DNA of 64,000 nt from Phoma sp. XZ068 (lineage: Eukaryota; Ascomycota; Dothideomycetes; Pleosporales; Didymellaceae): NCBI GenBank assembly GCA_004835665.1, contig RBKR01000026.1, positions 1 through 64,000 on the forward strand. The letters run 5' to 3'. The translations under genes and the position numbers were made by a program. Position 1 is the first letter of the stretch, and each line of letters starts with the position of its first letter. Of this stretch, positions 8,902-21,049 are shown one piece after another. The notes under the pieces were generated by a model that was not told the DNA's origin, ran no database searches, and saw nothing but the letters and a program-made list of their open reading frames with translations.

Positions 8902-10695
8902 ATGTCACCATCTAATCTACCCTGGATCTCCGCGTTGGAAGATGCCGCCGAGCAATTCGATGGCGGGCCCCGGAGCTTCCCGCTAGCCAGCGAGTCGAGC
9001 TTTGCCCACAGGCTCGCATACGACCCGCCGAACCTGGACTACCGAAAGCTGTTTTGGAACAAGGCCACTGTCTCGGACTCGCAGCGTGATGCTCTATTGC
9101 GCCCGCACAGCGCAGGCTGGCTGATTCCGGCCGAGACGAGTGTCTGCAAGCCTGTCTTTGTCGCCCACTCCGCGCTGTCGGCGATATGGCTGTTGAAGGA
9201 GACGCTCGACGAGGACGCGCTGCCTGCTGATGCTTGGGCCCGGCTGGTCTCTGCAGCGCAGGATCTTGCCAGCAGCCCGAGCGACGGCTTCCAGAAGGAA
9301 CCCCCTTCAGCGCAGCGGCCCCGCGATTCCCCACCACCGTCGACAAAGCGTGCTGCTGCATCCAGCTCAGCGCGGCCGTTGAAGCGCCTCCGACAAGCCA
9401 CCGAGCCTCCCAGCCCTGCGACGCCGCTGGAAGCAGAGGACGAAGCGGAGGAACCTGAGCAGCTTGCGCCGCCCTGCGAACCCGAGGCGGCCGAGGACCC
9501 CAAAGAGCCCGTCCATGGACAGGTTGGACAGGAGGAACCCGCCCAGATCACAAGCGTCTCTAACAAAAACCGCCGTGCTGAGCGGGAGCGCGCCAGGAAG
9601 CTGGAGCTCATACGAGCGCAGAAGAAACAGGACCTTGGGTTGGTACCGCCGCCCGACTCAGCGTCTCGCAGGGAACACGGTGCCTATGCCTCCATCTCGC
9701 GGCAGGATGAGCCGTTCATCTCTTGGATCCTCAAGCAGCCGGTCGATGATGGCGACAACCTGTACAGCAGTGCCCCAGCGCCTTACCTGACAGCTTCTGG
9801 CATGCTCGACAAGGCCCGCTCCATCGGCAATAATACCTCCCAGGCCTCTGCGGCTGCCTTTCTGCGGAGCTGGCGCACACAAGGTTCACCCTTTGCGCAG
9901 GAGTCCGTGGAGGATCGCCCGCCCGCTTCCTCGCGCACCCGCTGGTCGCTGTCGCAGAAGAGCAGTGCCTCGACGGTGCCGAAGAGCGCGCTCGCCTCCG
10001 CCTGGAGCCTGTGCGATCGCTACGAGCAGGAGCTGGATATCATCCATATCAAGTACCGCTGGGCCATGGCTTTCCTCGGCAAGGCGTACACCGAGAGGAT
10101 GGACCAGATCAAGGAGCAAGACGTCGCCCGCAGCAGGGATGCCAAGAACCGAGGCGGCAGGGGCAAAGTCAGCTCCGAGGCCATGGACGCCCTGCTGCTG
10201 TCCGTCACCGCTACGTCGGGGCGTCAGCAGCGTCAGCGATTCAAGAAGCGGCTGCACCAAGCGCTCCGCTGGTACGAAGCAGCCAAGCAGCTTGGCTGGG
10301 GTATGCTCTGCCTGATGCCGCACGACATCATCTCCAACTCGTGGGTCGAGAACGATCTCCGCATCCCCTTCTGGCACATCTGGCTCACGTTGGTTGCGAA
10401 GGCGAATCCGGTGGCCCACAAAGCAAGCATGGCCTTGGACGCCTGGCTAGGCTCAGAAGGCATCTCTGGCGGATCCATCAGCGAGAAGGCAACGCTGTCG
10501 ATCGAGGCAAACACGCCGACATCAGCGACGCAAGTGGAGGAGATTGAAGACAGCGAGCTGGAAGACGGCGAAGATGGTGACAACCACAGCGTCAAGCCTG
10601 CGCCCTCCCAAAGGACTACAAACAGCCCTGCGGCCGCCCGTGCAATGCGCCAGCTTACCTTGATCGAGCTCTGTAAGCCTTTTGCAGGCACATAG
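8902..10695 (+). CDS. unrecognised 597-aa subtelomeric protein, divergent partner of TLH
   Basis: Single open frame of 597 codons with ATG at 8902, GC-rich and with ordinary codon use, so it has escaped RIP. I do not recognise the family. The N-terminal 100 residues look globular (aromatic-rich, with LDYRKLFWNK). Residues about 130-215 are low-complexity Pro/Glu/Ala. Next is a basic segment (NRRAERERARKLE) likely to be helical or nuclear. A C-terminal globular domain (about 370-520) is rich in Trp and Arg, including RWAMAFLGKAY and LRIPFWHIWLTLVA. An acidic EEIEDSELEDGEDGD stretch precedes the tail. There is no signal peptide or membrane segment. Its position back-to-back with the helicase suggests a shared subtelomeric module; a nucleic-acid-related role is only a guess. 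Confidence 0.75.
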   Translation: MSPSNLPWISALEDAAEQFDGGPRSFPLASESSFAHRLAYDPPNLDYRKLFWNKATVSDSQRDALLRPHSAGWLIPAETSVCKPVFVAHSALSAIWLLKETLDEDALPADAWARLVSAAQDLASSPSDGFQKEPPSAQRPRDSPPPSTKRAAASSSARPLKRLRQATEPPSPATPLEAEDEAEEPEQLAPPCEPEAAEDPKEPVHGQVGQEEPAQITSVSNKNRRAERERARKLELIRAQKKQDLGLVPPPDSASRREHGAYASISRQDEPFISWILKQPVDDGDNLYSSAPAPYLTASGMLDKARSIGNNTSQASAAAFLRSWRTQGSPFAQESVEDRPPASSRTRWSLSQKSSASTVPKSALASAWSLCDRYEQELDIIHIKYRWAMAFLGKAYTERMDQIKEQDVARSRDAKNRGGRGKVSSEAMDALLLSVTATSGRQQRQRFKKRLHQALRWYEAAKQLGWGMLCLMPHDIISNSWVENDLRIPFWHIWLTLVAKANPVAHKASMALDAWLGSEGISGGSISEKATLSIEANTPTSATQVEEIEDSELEDGEDGDNHSVKPAPSQRTTNSPAAARAMRQLTLIELCKPFAGT

Positions 10696-11074
10696 TGTGC
10701 TGTAATCAATTGCTCTGTGCTGTGCATTTAGTGTGTTACTTTCTTGCGTTGGTGTTTACAGTGTTGATGTTCTGCTGTGTTGATGCAGTTGTTGTCCGCG
10801 CGCTAGCGCAACCCTAACCACAACATTAAACCCTACCCCCATGATTTACAAAGCCGATTTCGCTACAACTTGCACAGGTAATGCGGGTTATTGTCGCAAA
10901 ACATATGTCCAAGTTTGAAGCAGATCCAATCTGTTGTTGCAGAACGACCGTAGTTGGGAGAAAAACCAACCGTACCCATGATAAGATATCCGCGGCAAAT
11001 CTGTAGCCCTGGTCCCTAACAAATCCGTACCCCTAAATCAACCATTGGAATGGTTGGCCTACCCATCTGGGTTA
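10696..11074. other. junction between the two subtelomeric copies, with interstitial telomere-like motifs
   Basis: No gene. From about 10,808 it holds CAACCCTAACC and AAACCCTACCCCC, and near 11,020-11,038 GGTCCCTAAC and GTACCCCTAAA. The motif pair and spacing near 10,808-10,840 recur in decayed form at about 18,238-18,270, marking the inner end of both copies. An inverted repeat AACCATT-GG-AATGGTT lies at 11,040-11,055, about 20 bases before homology to 1396 begins. Confidence 0.65.
11040..11055. repeat. 16-bp perfect inverted repeat at the copy junction
   Basis: AACCATTGGAATGGTT: 7-bp arms AACCATT / AATGGTT around GG. It sits about 20 bases before the start of the RIP-mutated duplicate. It could be a chance palindrome or a breakpoint remnant. 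Confidence 0.45.
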
Positions 11075-11261
11075 GAAAATTCTTTAAAATCCTTTATACT
11101 CTATTATCTAATCTTTTTTTCTCTCTTTACTAATTTCTCTAAACTACTAATCTTTTTTAATTTTACCCCCTCTTACTTACCTGCTTTCTTTAATCTTTTA
11201 ACTTTAACTCTCTTCTTTACTCTCTTTACTCTGCTTATCTTTTCTCTCTTCTTAAACTTTC

Positions 11262-11455
11262 CTTAAACTTAACTTTTCTTAAACTTCTTAAACTTCTTAA
11301 ACTTTTAAACTTCTTAAACTTCTTAAACTTTTAAACTTTTAAACTTTTAAACTTTTAAACTTTTAAACTTTTAAACTTCTTAAACTTCTTAAACTTCTTA
11401 AACCTTTTAAACTACTAAACTCTTAAACTTCTTAAACTTTTTAACTTTCCTTAAA
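11262..11455. repeat. expanded CTTAAACTT array (RIP-mutated)
   Basis: Counterpart of the 1621-1728 array, with every TG changed to TA and the array expanded to about 190 bases. The length difference shows the two copies diverged by slippage as well as by RIP. Confidence 0.75.
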
Positions 11456-13379
11456 TTTAATAGGTTATGCTTGCAGACTACTAAAATAGATAACAGCTAA
11501 CAGGATCTAAGTTCTAGCCTCTATATTTGCTTCTATTCTATTATTTACTTTCTCTAAATATAGATAACTCTAACTCTAACTTATATCTAGCCCTAAACCT
11601 AACTTTATACTATAAACACCTTGCAGGCTCTTTAAACACCTTATAGGCTCTCTACTTACCCTCTACCTTCTACTTCTCTTCTTACTCTCCCTAACACCTT
11701 AATAATATAATCTCTACTATCTACTACTAACTATAAACCTCTTTAGCTTATAAGGCCTTATACCTATATTCTACCCTCTACTATAGGTTACTACTCTTTT
11801 CTTCTTTACTTTACTCTTTCCTACTCTTGCTATACTCTTAAACTGCTCTACTTTACACTCTTTATATATCTAGAGCCTTTCTACGCGCCCCTGCTATATA
11901 GACAGGTATCTACTATACCCTCTTTATATCTTACTATTATACAGGTTATAGGGGCCTCTTTATAAGTTATAGACCTCTCTATAGGCTTAGGGGCACCTCT
12001 ACTATTTATATACTTTACTATTAACCTCTTTTTATTCTATACTATTATCTATTCTCTTAACTACTATACTTAGCGTCTTTATTATACCTTATTATAGCTT
12101 ACTTCTAAACCTATCCTCTTTAACTCTAACTTACTTTACTTTACTAACCTCTTAGTAATACTTTATTATAGCTTTATTACCTGCCTCTTCTCTTTTCTTA
12201 ACTGCTGCACTTCTTATACCTCCCTATAGGCCTTCTACCTACTCCTTCTACTTTACTACTATACTTAGCTTCTCTATAATACCTAATAGGCCTACTACCT
12301 ACCCCTCTTCTCTCTCTTACTCTTCTATTATAGATCTCCCTATAGGCCTCTATTCCTTTATCTACTTACTCTAAATACTAGTAACTCTAACTCTTACCCT
12401 CTTTTATACTTTTATATCTAACTCTATACCTGCCTCTTTACTCTTGTATAATACTTAATAGGCCTATAACCTACTCTTCTCTTATATACTATAATATCTA
12501 TAGGTTTAGAAATACCTTTCTAGCTATAGTACTATAATTAGATTTACTAAACTTCCCTAACTACTTTTCTATCTTATAATAATACTCTATAAATGCCTAA
12601 AATACCTTATTATATATCCCTTTTATCCTACTCTATCTTTCTAAACTACCTAATAACTTTCCCCTCTACTATTTATTCTTGCACCTAATCTATAAAATAA
12701 CCTACTCTACCTAATCTAAATTAGTGCAATTAATATAATAGACGCCCTTATATACAAATAACTCCTTATGCCTCTTCTATCTACTATCCTGCTAGCTTTT
12801 CTACCTATTATATATATCTTTCTTAACTACTCTACTAACCCTAACTTTTATTAATATATATAGCTGCTTTAAGTTAAGAACTTACTTAGTTTTAGTCTAC
12901 TCTCTCTAGACTGCAGGCTCTTCCTAGGTTAGAAACTCTTCTTAAATAATTAGCTCTTACTATTTAGGAGTACTAATATAAGCTCTCTTAGCTTAAGAGG
13001 ACTACTTTTAGGCTACTTAGATTAAGTTAGACTACTTTTAAACTACTTAGAGTAGTACGCTACTTAGTGCACTATATAGAGAACTATTTAGGGTAGCATC
13101 TTACCTATTACACTACTTAGGTTACTACTTAAGAAACTACTTAGGTTATAGGTCTTCTTATTAGCTTCTATATCCTTCTATATACTATTGTCTACTTAAC
13201 CTAAATATAGCAAACTCTAACTCTATTCTAACTTATATCTAGGCCTAACTGCAACTCTACTACCCTTAACCTATATCCTAGCCTAAACCTAACTTAGCTG
13301 CACTACTTCTATAAATTATAAAATAAAAAATTCTTTTATTTGCTACTACTATACCTACTACTTCTACTCTACTATTAGC

Positions 13380-16300
13380 TATATAATCTAACAAAACTCC
13401 CCTACTAGCCTATTACTTTTAATATATTCTAATACTTATTTATACCCTAAATACCTAACTAATCCTTCTATTAAACTTATATCTATACTCTACTCTACTA
13501 ACTATATAACCTATTACTCTACTACTCCTTACTTGCTACTATATACTAATCCTAATAATCCTACTACTAACACCCCTTAGTATTAACAATCCCTTCTGTC
13601 TGCCCTCTAATACTATCTATATTTATTATCTTTCTATTGGTTGTATACCTCCTACAGTACTCTATACTAAAAACAACCTAAATACTCCTTAAACTATATC
13701 TTCTCCTCTACTACCTTAATTATCTCCTTTACCTACTAACTCTCTAGCCTCTAATACTTCTATATATTATACCTACTCTTTCTGTTGCCTACTACCTTAT
13801 ATATACTACACTACTTTGTCTACTACACTAACTACCTGTGCAACTACTCTATATTAGTAAACTCTTACTACTGCTACTATATTAACGTCTATTATAGGCT
13901 ATATTATACTTGTTACTACTACTTAAATACCTACTATACCTCCTCTTACTCTACCTTAACTATATCTATATCCTCTATATTACTACTACCTCCCTTATCC
14001 CCCTTACTCTCTTCCTCCTCTATCTCCTCCTTATTATCTTCCTTACTATCTACTCTTTTATATATATTATACTTCTCCTCTCCTTCTTTGCATACTACCT
14101 ACTCTTTCTCTTACCTATCTAAATACCTGTCTAATACTACCTGCCTACATATTACTATCTTATCTATACCTTTAATATATACTTGCACTAGCTGCTGCTC
14201 TACCTCTACTTACTTATCCTTAGCTGCCTGCTACTCTCCTTCCTATACAATTATAACTGCCTTACTATATAACCTGTCTTATCCTACACGCCTACTTTCC
14301 TGTGCATAATCTAATATAGTAAATAGCTAATTAATATATATAATACACTAGATATCTAGTATATTAACGCCTATTCCTAACATGCTTATTACTATAATTA
14401 TATACTTCTTACTAGTAGTAAATTCTTCTAACATGCTTACTTTGCCTACAGCCTTATAATAGTATATATAACAACCTAACTTCTTTGCTAACTCCTTAAC
14501 CTTTAGTACTAAATTGCTATATACTACAACCTTGCCTATCTTATACTTATATAACTTCTACTATACTATGCCTAACACTATCTCTTCTACTTCCTTCTTC
14601 TTTACTGCCTTACCTACTCTAATTACATAGTATACTATATTCGTCCTTATAGTTTTAGCTTAGAATAAATTAACCTAATCTTGCTTAATATATATCTACT
14701 AGAATAACTTATCCTCCTTACTTAGTAGCAATATTACTATTAATATTACTATCTACATCTTAGTAGATGCTAACTTGCCTAACTTCTATATCTCTTTATA
14801 GAAATTATACTAGCAGTTTAATATAATATAACACTTGTTAATTATAATCTAGTCTAACTATTATATTGCTTATAATTAGTTTAAAAACGTTATAAACTCT
14901 TCCCTAACTACTAACTTAGGCGTTACTAATATAACTATAGCTATATCTAGCAGGCAGCAGCTATCCTACTTAGCATATAATATTTCTAACTTCCTATATT
15001 ACTATATTATATCCCCCTATAATATAATTAATAGTACAATAACAACTATAGTGCCCCCCTGCTCTGCCTACACAGGTAATATAAATAATATACTCTTACC
15101 TGCCCCTATTAGTATTACTACTATAATATAACTCTATCTAGTAATAATAGTATTAACTACCTCTTTCTACATGCCTTAAAACTTAGCTATCTTGCCTATT
15201 ATATACTAAAGCTGCGCTGTTATATTTATTTTCTTTAACTAGCCCTATTAATTAATTCTTACCTTATCTACCTTAGTCTTAAACAGTGCTCTCTTCTACT
15301 TCTTGCACTTACTATTATCCTTACTATTAACCTAGAATCTTAAAAATTAGTGCTACTCTGTACTTAATATATAGAACTACTACCTCTTATTAGCTATAGT
15401 ACCTGCCTACTCTATAATACCTTGCGTATATATTATACCTATAATATATATTATATGCCTAGCCTATATATTAGCAATTACTAACTATACATTCTCCTCC
15501 TCCTATACCTTATTATTATCTCCCTTATCTGCACAGAACGCAGTAGACCTATATAAAAACTACTAGCTAATACTAATAGTAATCTTATAGTACACTACTA
15601 TAGTTAACTCTAATCCTATCCTAATCTTACTCTTATACTTTAACACCTCTCTAAACTAGTTGCCTGTCTACTTGCGCCTACTTAGGTCTGCTAGCTATAT
15701 ATACAATAATATTACCTTCTTCTCCTATACTATAGCTTCTAACTGCTACTAAAACAGCAATACTAACTATATATAATATACTACTAGCTTGCCTACTTTG
15801 CGCAGCAAATACCTATAAATAATCTTTATATTACTACTTATATAGTAACCCTTATAGTATTATATAGCAATAACTACTATACTATCCTTAATAAATATAT
15901 TATAGTAACCCCCCTTAATAGTGTTGCTATATTAAACACTACCTAACTCTAGCTACCTTACTAGCTGCCTGTACGCTATATATATTAATACTATTAACTT
16001 TTTCTAGAACGCTACTACTTAATCTATATATTACTCTACCTTATATATATTAATACCTAATTACACCCCTTATTTTATAAACTAGTCTCTAATAGTAGTA
16101 TCCTTCTCTACCTGCTTAAACAACTAACTCTTACTATTAATAGGTATATAGGTGCAGTAGTCCTTTAAAAAATTCTACCTAGGCTACTTATTAGTTAAGT
16201 TATTATACAAGCTGTCCTATAGTATACTAGGTACAGGCTTGTTACCTTTACTACTACTAAACAATAGCTTGTCTATTAATAATTACTAGCTTTCTATTAC

Positions 16301-18049
16301 TAGTTTATAAATTATACTACAGAACTAGGCTATACTAAACTATAAATCTTTATATAATAACTCCTCTCTACTAACCTACTTAATATACCTACATAATATT
16401 ATATTATAATAAATCTTTAACCTATATATCTGCAAATCTAATATCTACTATATTAGGCTATAGCTGCTGCGCACTATAAACTAGTCTATTATTTTCTATA
16501 TAAACTATAAATATCCTTTACACTAGTATTAGGGCAGGCTGCTGTTACTCTTATATATACTATTACTATTAAAACTATCTAACTTGTCTTCCTTACTATT
16601 ATTAGACATACCTAATAACTCTAACGCCTACTATATAACTATAAACTATACTACCTTAATAATAGCTAATAAAATAGGCAAATACTACTTAGCGCCCTTC
16701 TAACTATCTTCCTTTACACCTAATATAGCTAATATATATACTAACACGCTGTTATACTCTCTACTTATAATCTTATAGCTTATTAATATAATATAAAACT
16801 CTAAACACGCCTGCTAGATGCCTAATAACTTAGTTAGCTTAATAATAGTATTAGAGGCTATATCTTACACTATCTCTATCTTGTTAATACCCTTATTAAT
16901 ATTGTCTACTATACCCTCTTTACTATTGTCTATATCTATCTCTTCCCCTTCTTGCTCTTGCTCTCTAGCCTCCCCTCCTATAACCCTCTCTGCCTCCTTA
17001 ATAAACGCCTCCTACGCATCTTACTACTAGCATGTAAACTAGTACTAGGGGCTCTTCTATATATGCTTACGCTAGGTCTATATAAAAAACATTACTATCT
17101 GCTACTATAACTGCACATGCTTTATAATTAACTGCTTGTCTATATATAGCTATAATAGCTAGTACTATGTCTAGTGCTTCTCTGTCTAGATAGCCTCTAA
17201 CTGCACAAACACGCCAATACAGCAGATAACAGACGTTTAACTAAACTATACTAATCTATCTATAGCATCCTATATTGCTGCCTCTATAGGCTCAGCCTGC
17301 TGCTCCTGCCTAGGATCTAGCTCTGCCACGGGCTCTTTAATGCATGCTAACAACTCTAGCCGCTCTATACTAACTAAATACAGCAGCTACTATATCTACT
17401 CTAGCTACAGGTTTACCTTGTTACGCTTACCTGCCTAGATAGTGCTCTGCGCCTACATCTTAACATTTGCCTACGCCTTAGCTATCTGCTTGCCTACCTG
17501 CGTCTACGCTGCATTGCTATAGATAGGCACTGCCTCTAGGCTATTATTACTAGGCTGCTAGACCTAGAAATACTACAACCTCTAGCCCTAGACTAATAAC
17601 TACTAGTAATACACTTTCTTGCAATGCTAGCTAACACGCTCTTATATCTCCTTCTACTTCTCTTAGGTTAGGTGTCTGCCCTTCCCTACTGCCAACCAAC
17701 TATAGATATCTTGCTAATACTTCCTTATACCCTCTAGCTTTCTAAATATTTAGTAATAATAGTAGGGGTTAACCTAGTACATTAACCTATCCTTATATAT
17801 AGGCAACTAATAGATAGGCTTAATAACCTAGCTAGGCACCTCTAGCTTACTAGTATACTAGATTAAACTAGCCTAATTGCCTACTTCCTCTGCTATAGCT
17901 TTGGCTTGCTTCTGCTTAGTAGGGTGCGCCTGCTATATATAGTTCTTAATATAGCTAGGTAAAATACTGTGTCTACACTCTTTGCACATAGCTAATATAT
18001 ACTTAACTAAATACTTAAAATACTAGCCCCTAACGCTGCTCTCTGCTAT
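13380..18049 (-). pseudogene. RIP-destroyed telomere-linked helicase pseudogene
   Basis: Collinear with the intact helicase at 4027-8688. Counterparts of key motifs are found by position but mutated. The Walker A region falls near 15,095-15,125, with codons changed by C-to-T/G-to-A. The DECH region is near 14,825-14,845, and the motif VI region near 14,280-14,310 (TACACGCCTACTTTCC). The start region is near 18,049, with TAATT in place of the ATG context. Stop codons occur throughout on the minus strand, mainly TAG/TAA created from CAG, CAA or TGG, as expected from RIP. It cannot encode a helicase. Confidence 0.88.
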
Positions 18050-18355
18050 AATTATAGGATAGTTATAATAATAATTAAATTTTACAACTTAGTCTGCAAA
18101 TAATAGTTTAAATAAGCTATATTAGGCTATAGACACAACTTTATATCTTATATAATAGACGTGTCTTTGCTTTTAGTAATAGCTAGTTATAATCTTAGAA
18201 CAACTCTAAACCTAGCTGTCTAGGGTATTACAATAAAAACTATTACCCTAACTATAAATATAAAACCCTAACACTATTATCTACATTAGCTATAGGGCTG
18301 TAAATAGGTGTTAACGTGCAGCTTAACGCGCTAATTAATATATCTAAGTTTTAGA

Positions 18356-20056
18356 GCTATTAGACAGCAGGAACCTAACTAGTCTAGCACCCTGAAGTCT
18401 TCTGGGATGAGCCCCCCGTGACGAATTGAACCTAGTTAAATGTGTATATTGCAGCACCAGATTATCTGGGGTCAGGGCTGATCCCAAGTAGGGCCCTGGG
18501 ATAGTACTAGTGAGCTGTACAAGCTGTTGCTTCCTGAGAGCATATCGTCGGACCGATTGCTTTACCACAACCATATTTGAATATTTTTGATCTGGTCGTG
18601 ACACGCCCCCCTTCAGCTCGCGAAGCATCGCCAACGCCGTGCTTTCATGGCGACCTTCGTGCACGGCTGAAATACCCAGCGTTCCGCCTTTGCAACAGCG
18701 GCAACTACTCCAGCGACGTCGTCCCCGACAAGAATATGCTCGCCCAAGCTCCCAAACACAGAACCCCTACAGTCGGAGTGCCCCATGCGCAACCAGTAAC
18801 GTTGGTGAAACCCAGCCTGGGTTTCACTTGTTCGCATGTTGTGTTAGCGTCGAAGTAGAGGCTGGATACGACACCTACATCGTGCTCAACCGGTACACAG
18901 CTCGATGCAACGCTATCAATTAGTCATGACGAGATCTCCAGTTGTGTCTGGAGCAGAGAGCGCACGTAGACGTATACAATTCGGACGGCAGTGAAATTGC
19001 TGGTGGGAGAATGAGTCTACATGTTTGATATATGCGTGTGCGCTTATCGAGGATAGTCGCTAGTGCAGAGCTCAGATGTACCAGGTTTTGAGTCGGTGCC
19101 TACCTCGGAAGTAACTGTCAATGCAGGAGGGTCGACCTCTACACAGATGCCAAAAGCCAGGCTAGCTGTCTGCTTCATCGTATCCCTGTGTTCAATACTA
19201 GCGTATTACTACTAATCACATAAACTAAGAAAAGATGGCCACTGGGTTCCATGAGTATCCTGCATCGGTGCTGCTTGTGCACTGACTGACCGCAAGCATT
19301 CGGTCCACAGACACGGTAACCTATCTTAAACTTTCATGTAATCTCACTGAGCGAGACTTGTTATCTTACCGTCTGCTTCTGATCCTTCGCATAGAGCACA
19401 AGATGTTCATTTCAAGGGAGGTCTAAAGGTGGCTGTGCAACGAGTTGATTAGAGTTGTGCAACGTTACATTGCACGACAATGGCGGAAATAAACCACGCA
19501 AAAACCCCATCAGTAAACAGACACTGAGCGGGGTACTGTGGCCGTTCCTACGCGAATCGGAAGATCGTATTGTCCATCCGCCCATATTTCATTAATGTTC
19601 AATTTATAACCCGTCAGAAACGCAGGCGGGAAGTACACAATATTTGAGATCCCGCTAATTAGCATGCCAGTTGACAATTATTCAGTCATCAGGGTATGAG
19701 AAGTACACAACACAATCAGATGTTCGCATCAAGCTGAGGGCAAACCAGGCCTATTCCAATGGCTTTGCATCATCTTGAATGACTCTTACGCCACATCGCG
19801 TACACGGTCGGCGGTTTTGATTGGCGGAATCTGCCATGCATTGTTTGTGCGAAGAACAGACATCGTTTGCCAACTAAATTGTTCCGAAGATGATCTTCAC
19901 CTTGTCATCGAGAAGCTTTGCCAATGTTGCTTGGTTCACACATCCTTCTTGGTCTGCCACGAGTCTTGGTGATATCACATGGATTGTCTTAAAAGCCAAG
20001 TATCCTCGCGCAAGTGAGTAAGTATTCGTTACAAACTGTCTTGTATAATTCTCAAA
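18356..20056. other. 1.7 kb of normal-GC sequence without a recognised gene
   Basis: First non-RIP sequence inside the duplicated block. Small open frames exist on both strands (for example 18,577-18,858 and 19,775-19,972), but none has a recognisable domain, signal peptide or splice pattern. The stretch 18,360-18,600 could be the remnant of a mobile element at the breakpoint; this is not established. Confidence 0.5.
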
Positions 20057-21049
20057 ATGAAGAACTCAATCACTGCTGTCCTTTCCCTCCTCGTAACCAT
20101 CGCTGTTGGTCAGCAAGGTAGTCCCGTTGGATATGCTTCTCAGAATGGAGGCACCACAGGCGGAAAAGGCGGCACCACGACCACCGTAGCGTCCTTGGCC
20201 GAATTCACCGCTGCCGTCGGAAAGAAAACGGATACAAGTGCCAAGGTCATCTACATTAAAGGCGCCATCACTGGTTCCGCCAAAGTCAATATTGGGTCCA
20301 ACAAGTCCATCATCGGTATCGACTCTAGTGCATCTCTCACTGGTGTGGGTTTATACATTGACAAGTCAAAGAACGTCATTGTTCAAAACCTCAAGATCTC
20401 GAAGGTCTTGGCCACAAATGGTGATGCAATTGGCATCCAAGCATCTACCAACGTCTGGGTGGACCATGTTGATGTTTCATCCGACATTGACCATGGCAAG
20501 GACTATTATGACGGCCTGATCGACATCACCCATGCCTCCGACTGGGTCACTGTCTCCAACAGTTACATTCACGACCACTACAAGGCATCCCTCGTTGGCC
20601 ACTCCGACAGCAACGGCGCCGAAGACACCGGTCATTTGCATGTGACCTATGCCAACAACTACTGGAACAATATTAGCTCCCGTACGCCTTCTATCCGATT
20701 CGGAACTGGCCACATCTTCAATAGTAAATATTCATTGTTTTATGAATTCCTGCATTTGCTAACTTAAGCAGGCTACTACAACGGTATCTTTACTAATGGC
20801 ATCGACACTCGGGAGGGGGCACAGATCCTCGTCGAGAGCACCGTTTTCGAAAACACTGCTGAAGACATTGGCTTCTACGATGGCAAAGTCACTGGCTATG
20901 CTCTCGCCAATGACGTCAGCCTCGGATCTGGGACAAATACCGCGCCCAAGGGTACATTGAGCTCCGTTCCGTACTCGTACACCAAGCTTGGCAGTGCCAG
21001 TGTCAAAGCAGCTGTCAAAGCCAACGCCGGTAATAAGCTCACCTTCTAA
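20057..21049 (+). CDS. secreted pectate lyase, polysaccharide lyase family 1
   Basis: Two exons, 20057-20723 and 20772-21049, separated by a 48-bp GTAAAT...GCAG intron; the model closes in frame at 314 aa. Signal peptide MKNSITAVLSLLVTIAVGQ. PL1 hallmarks are in order: VWVDHVDVSSD (residues about 134-144), then DITHASDWVTVSNS with the acidic calcium-binding site, SLVGHSDSNG, and SRTPSIRFGTGHIFNS, the R-P-R-G-H segment holding the catalytic arginine. It cleaves de-esterified pectin by beta-elimination outside the cell and probably works with the pectin methylesterase at 51.5-52.8 kb and the exopolygalacturonase at 28.1 kb. The length is typical of short fungal PL1 enzymes. The intron interrupts the FNS codon of the conserved motif. 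Confidence 0.95.

Larger units (their letters stand above)
11075..18355. repeat. RIP-mutated second copy of the subtelomeric module
   Basis: AT-rich block that aligns by eye, in order and in direct orientation, with about 1396-8700 and then with the 10,808-10,925 junction. Differences are almost all C-to-T and G-to-A on the plus strand: CTTGAAC became CTTAAAC, and CGGATAACGGCTAACGGG became TAGATAACAGCTAACAGG. CpG is nearly absent and TpA is very frequent. The copy is about 2 kb shorter because the region equivalent to about 8,700-10,800, with the 597-aa gene, is not recognisable. At about 18,355 composition returns abruptly to normal GC. Confidence 0.88.

Noticed and set aside
13785..14309. 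174-codon plus-strand frame rich in Tyr/Leu/Ser
   Set aside because: It lies antisense to the helicase pseudogene in AT-rich RIP sequence; the composition explains the frame.
16818..17030. 70-codon plus-strand frame in the RIP block
   Set aside because: Shadow of the decayed helicase acidic region; low-complexity Leu/Ile/Ser.
18400..18600. Possible tRNA or Pol III element (a GGTTCAATTCG box-B-like word on the minus strand)
   Set aside because: No matching A-box at the right distance and no cloverleaf could be drawn.
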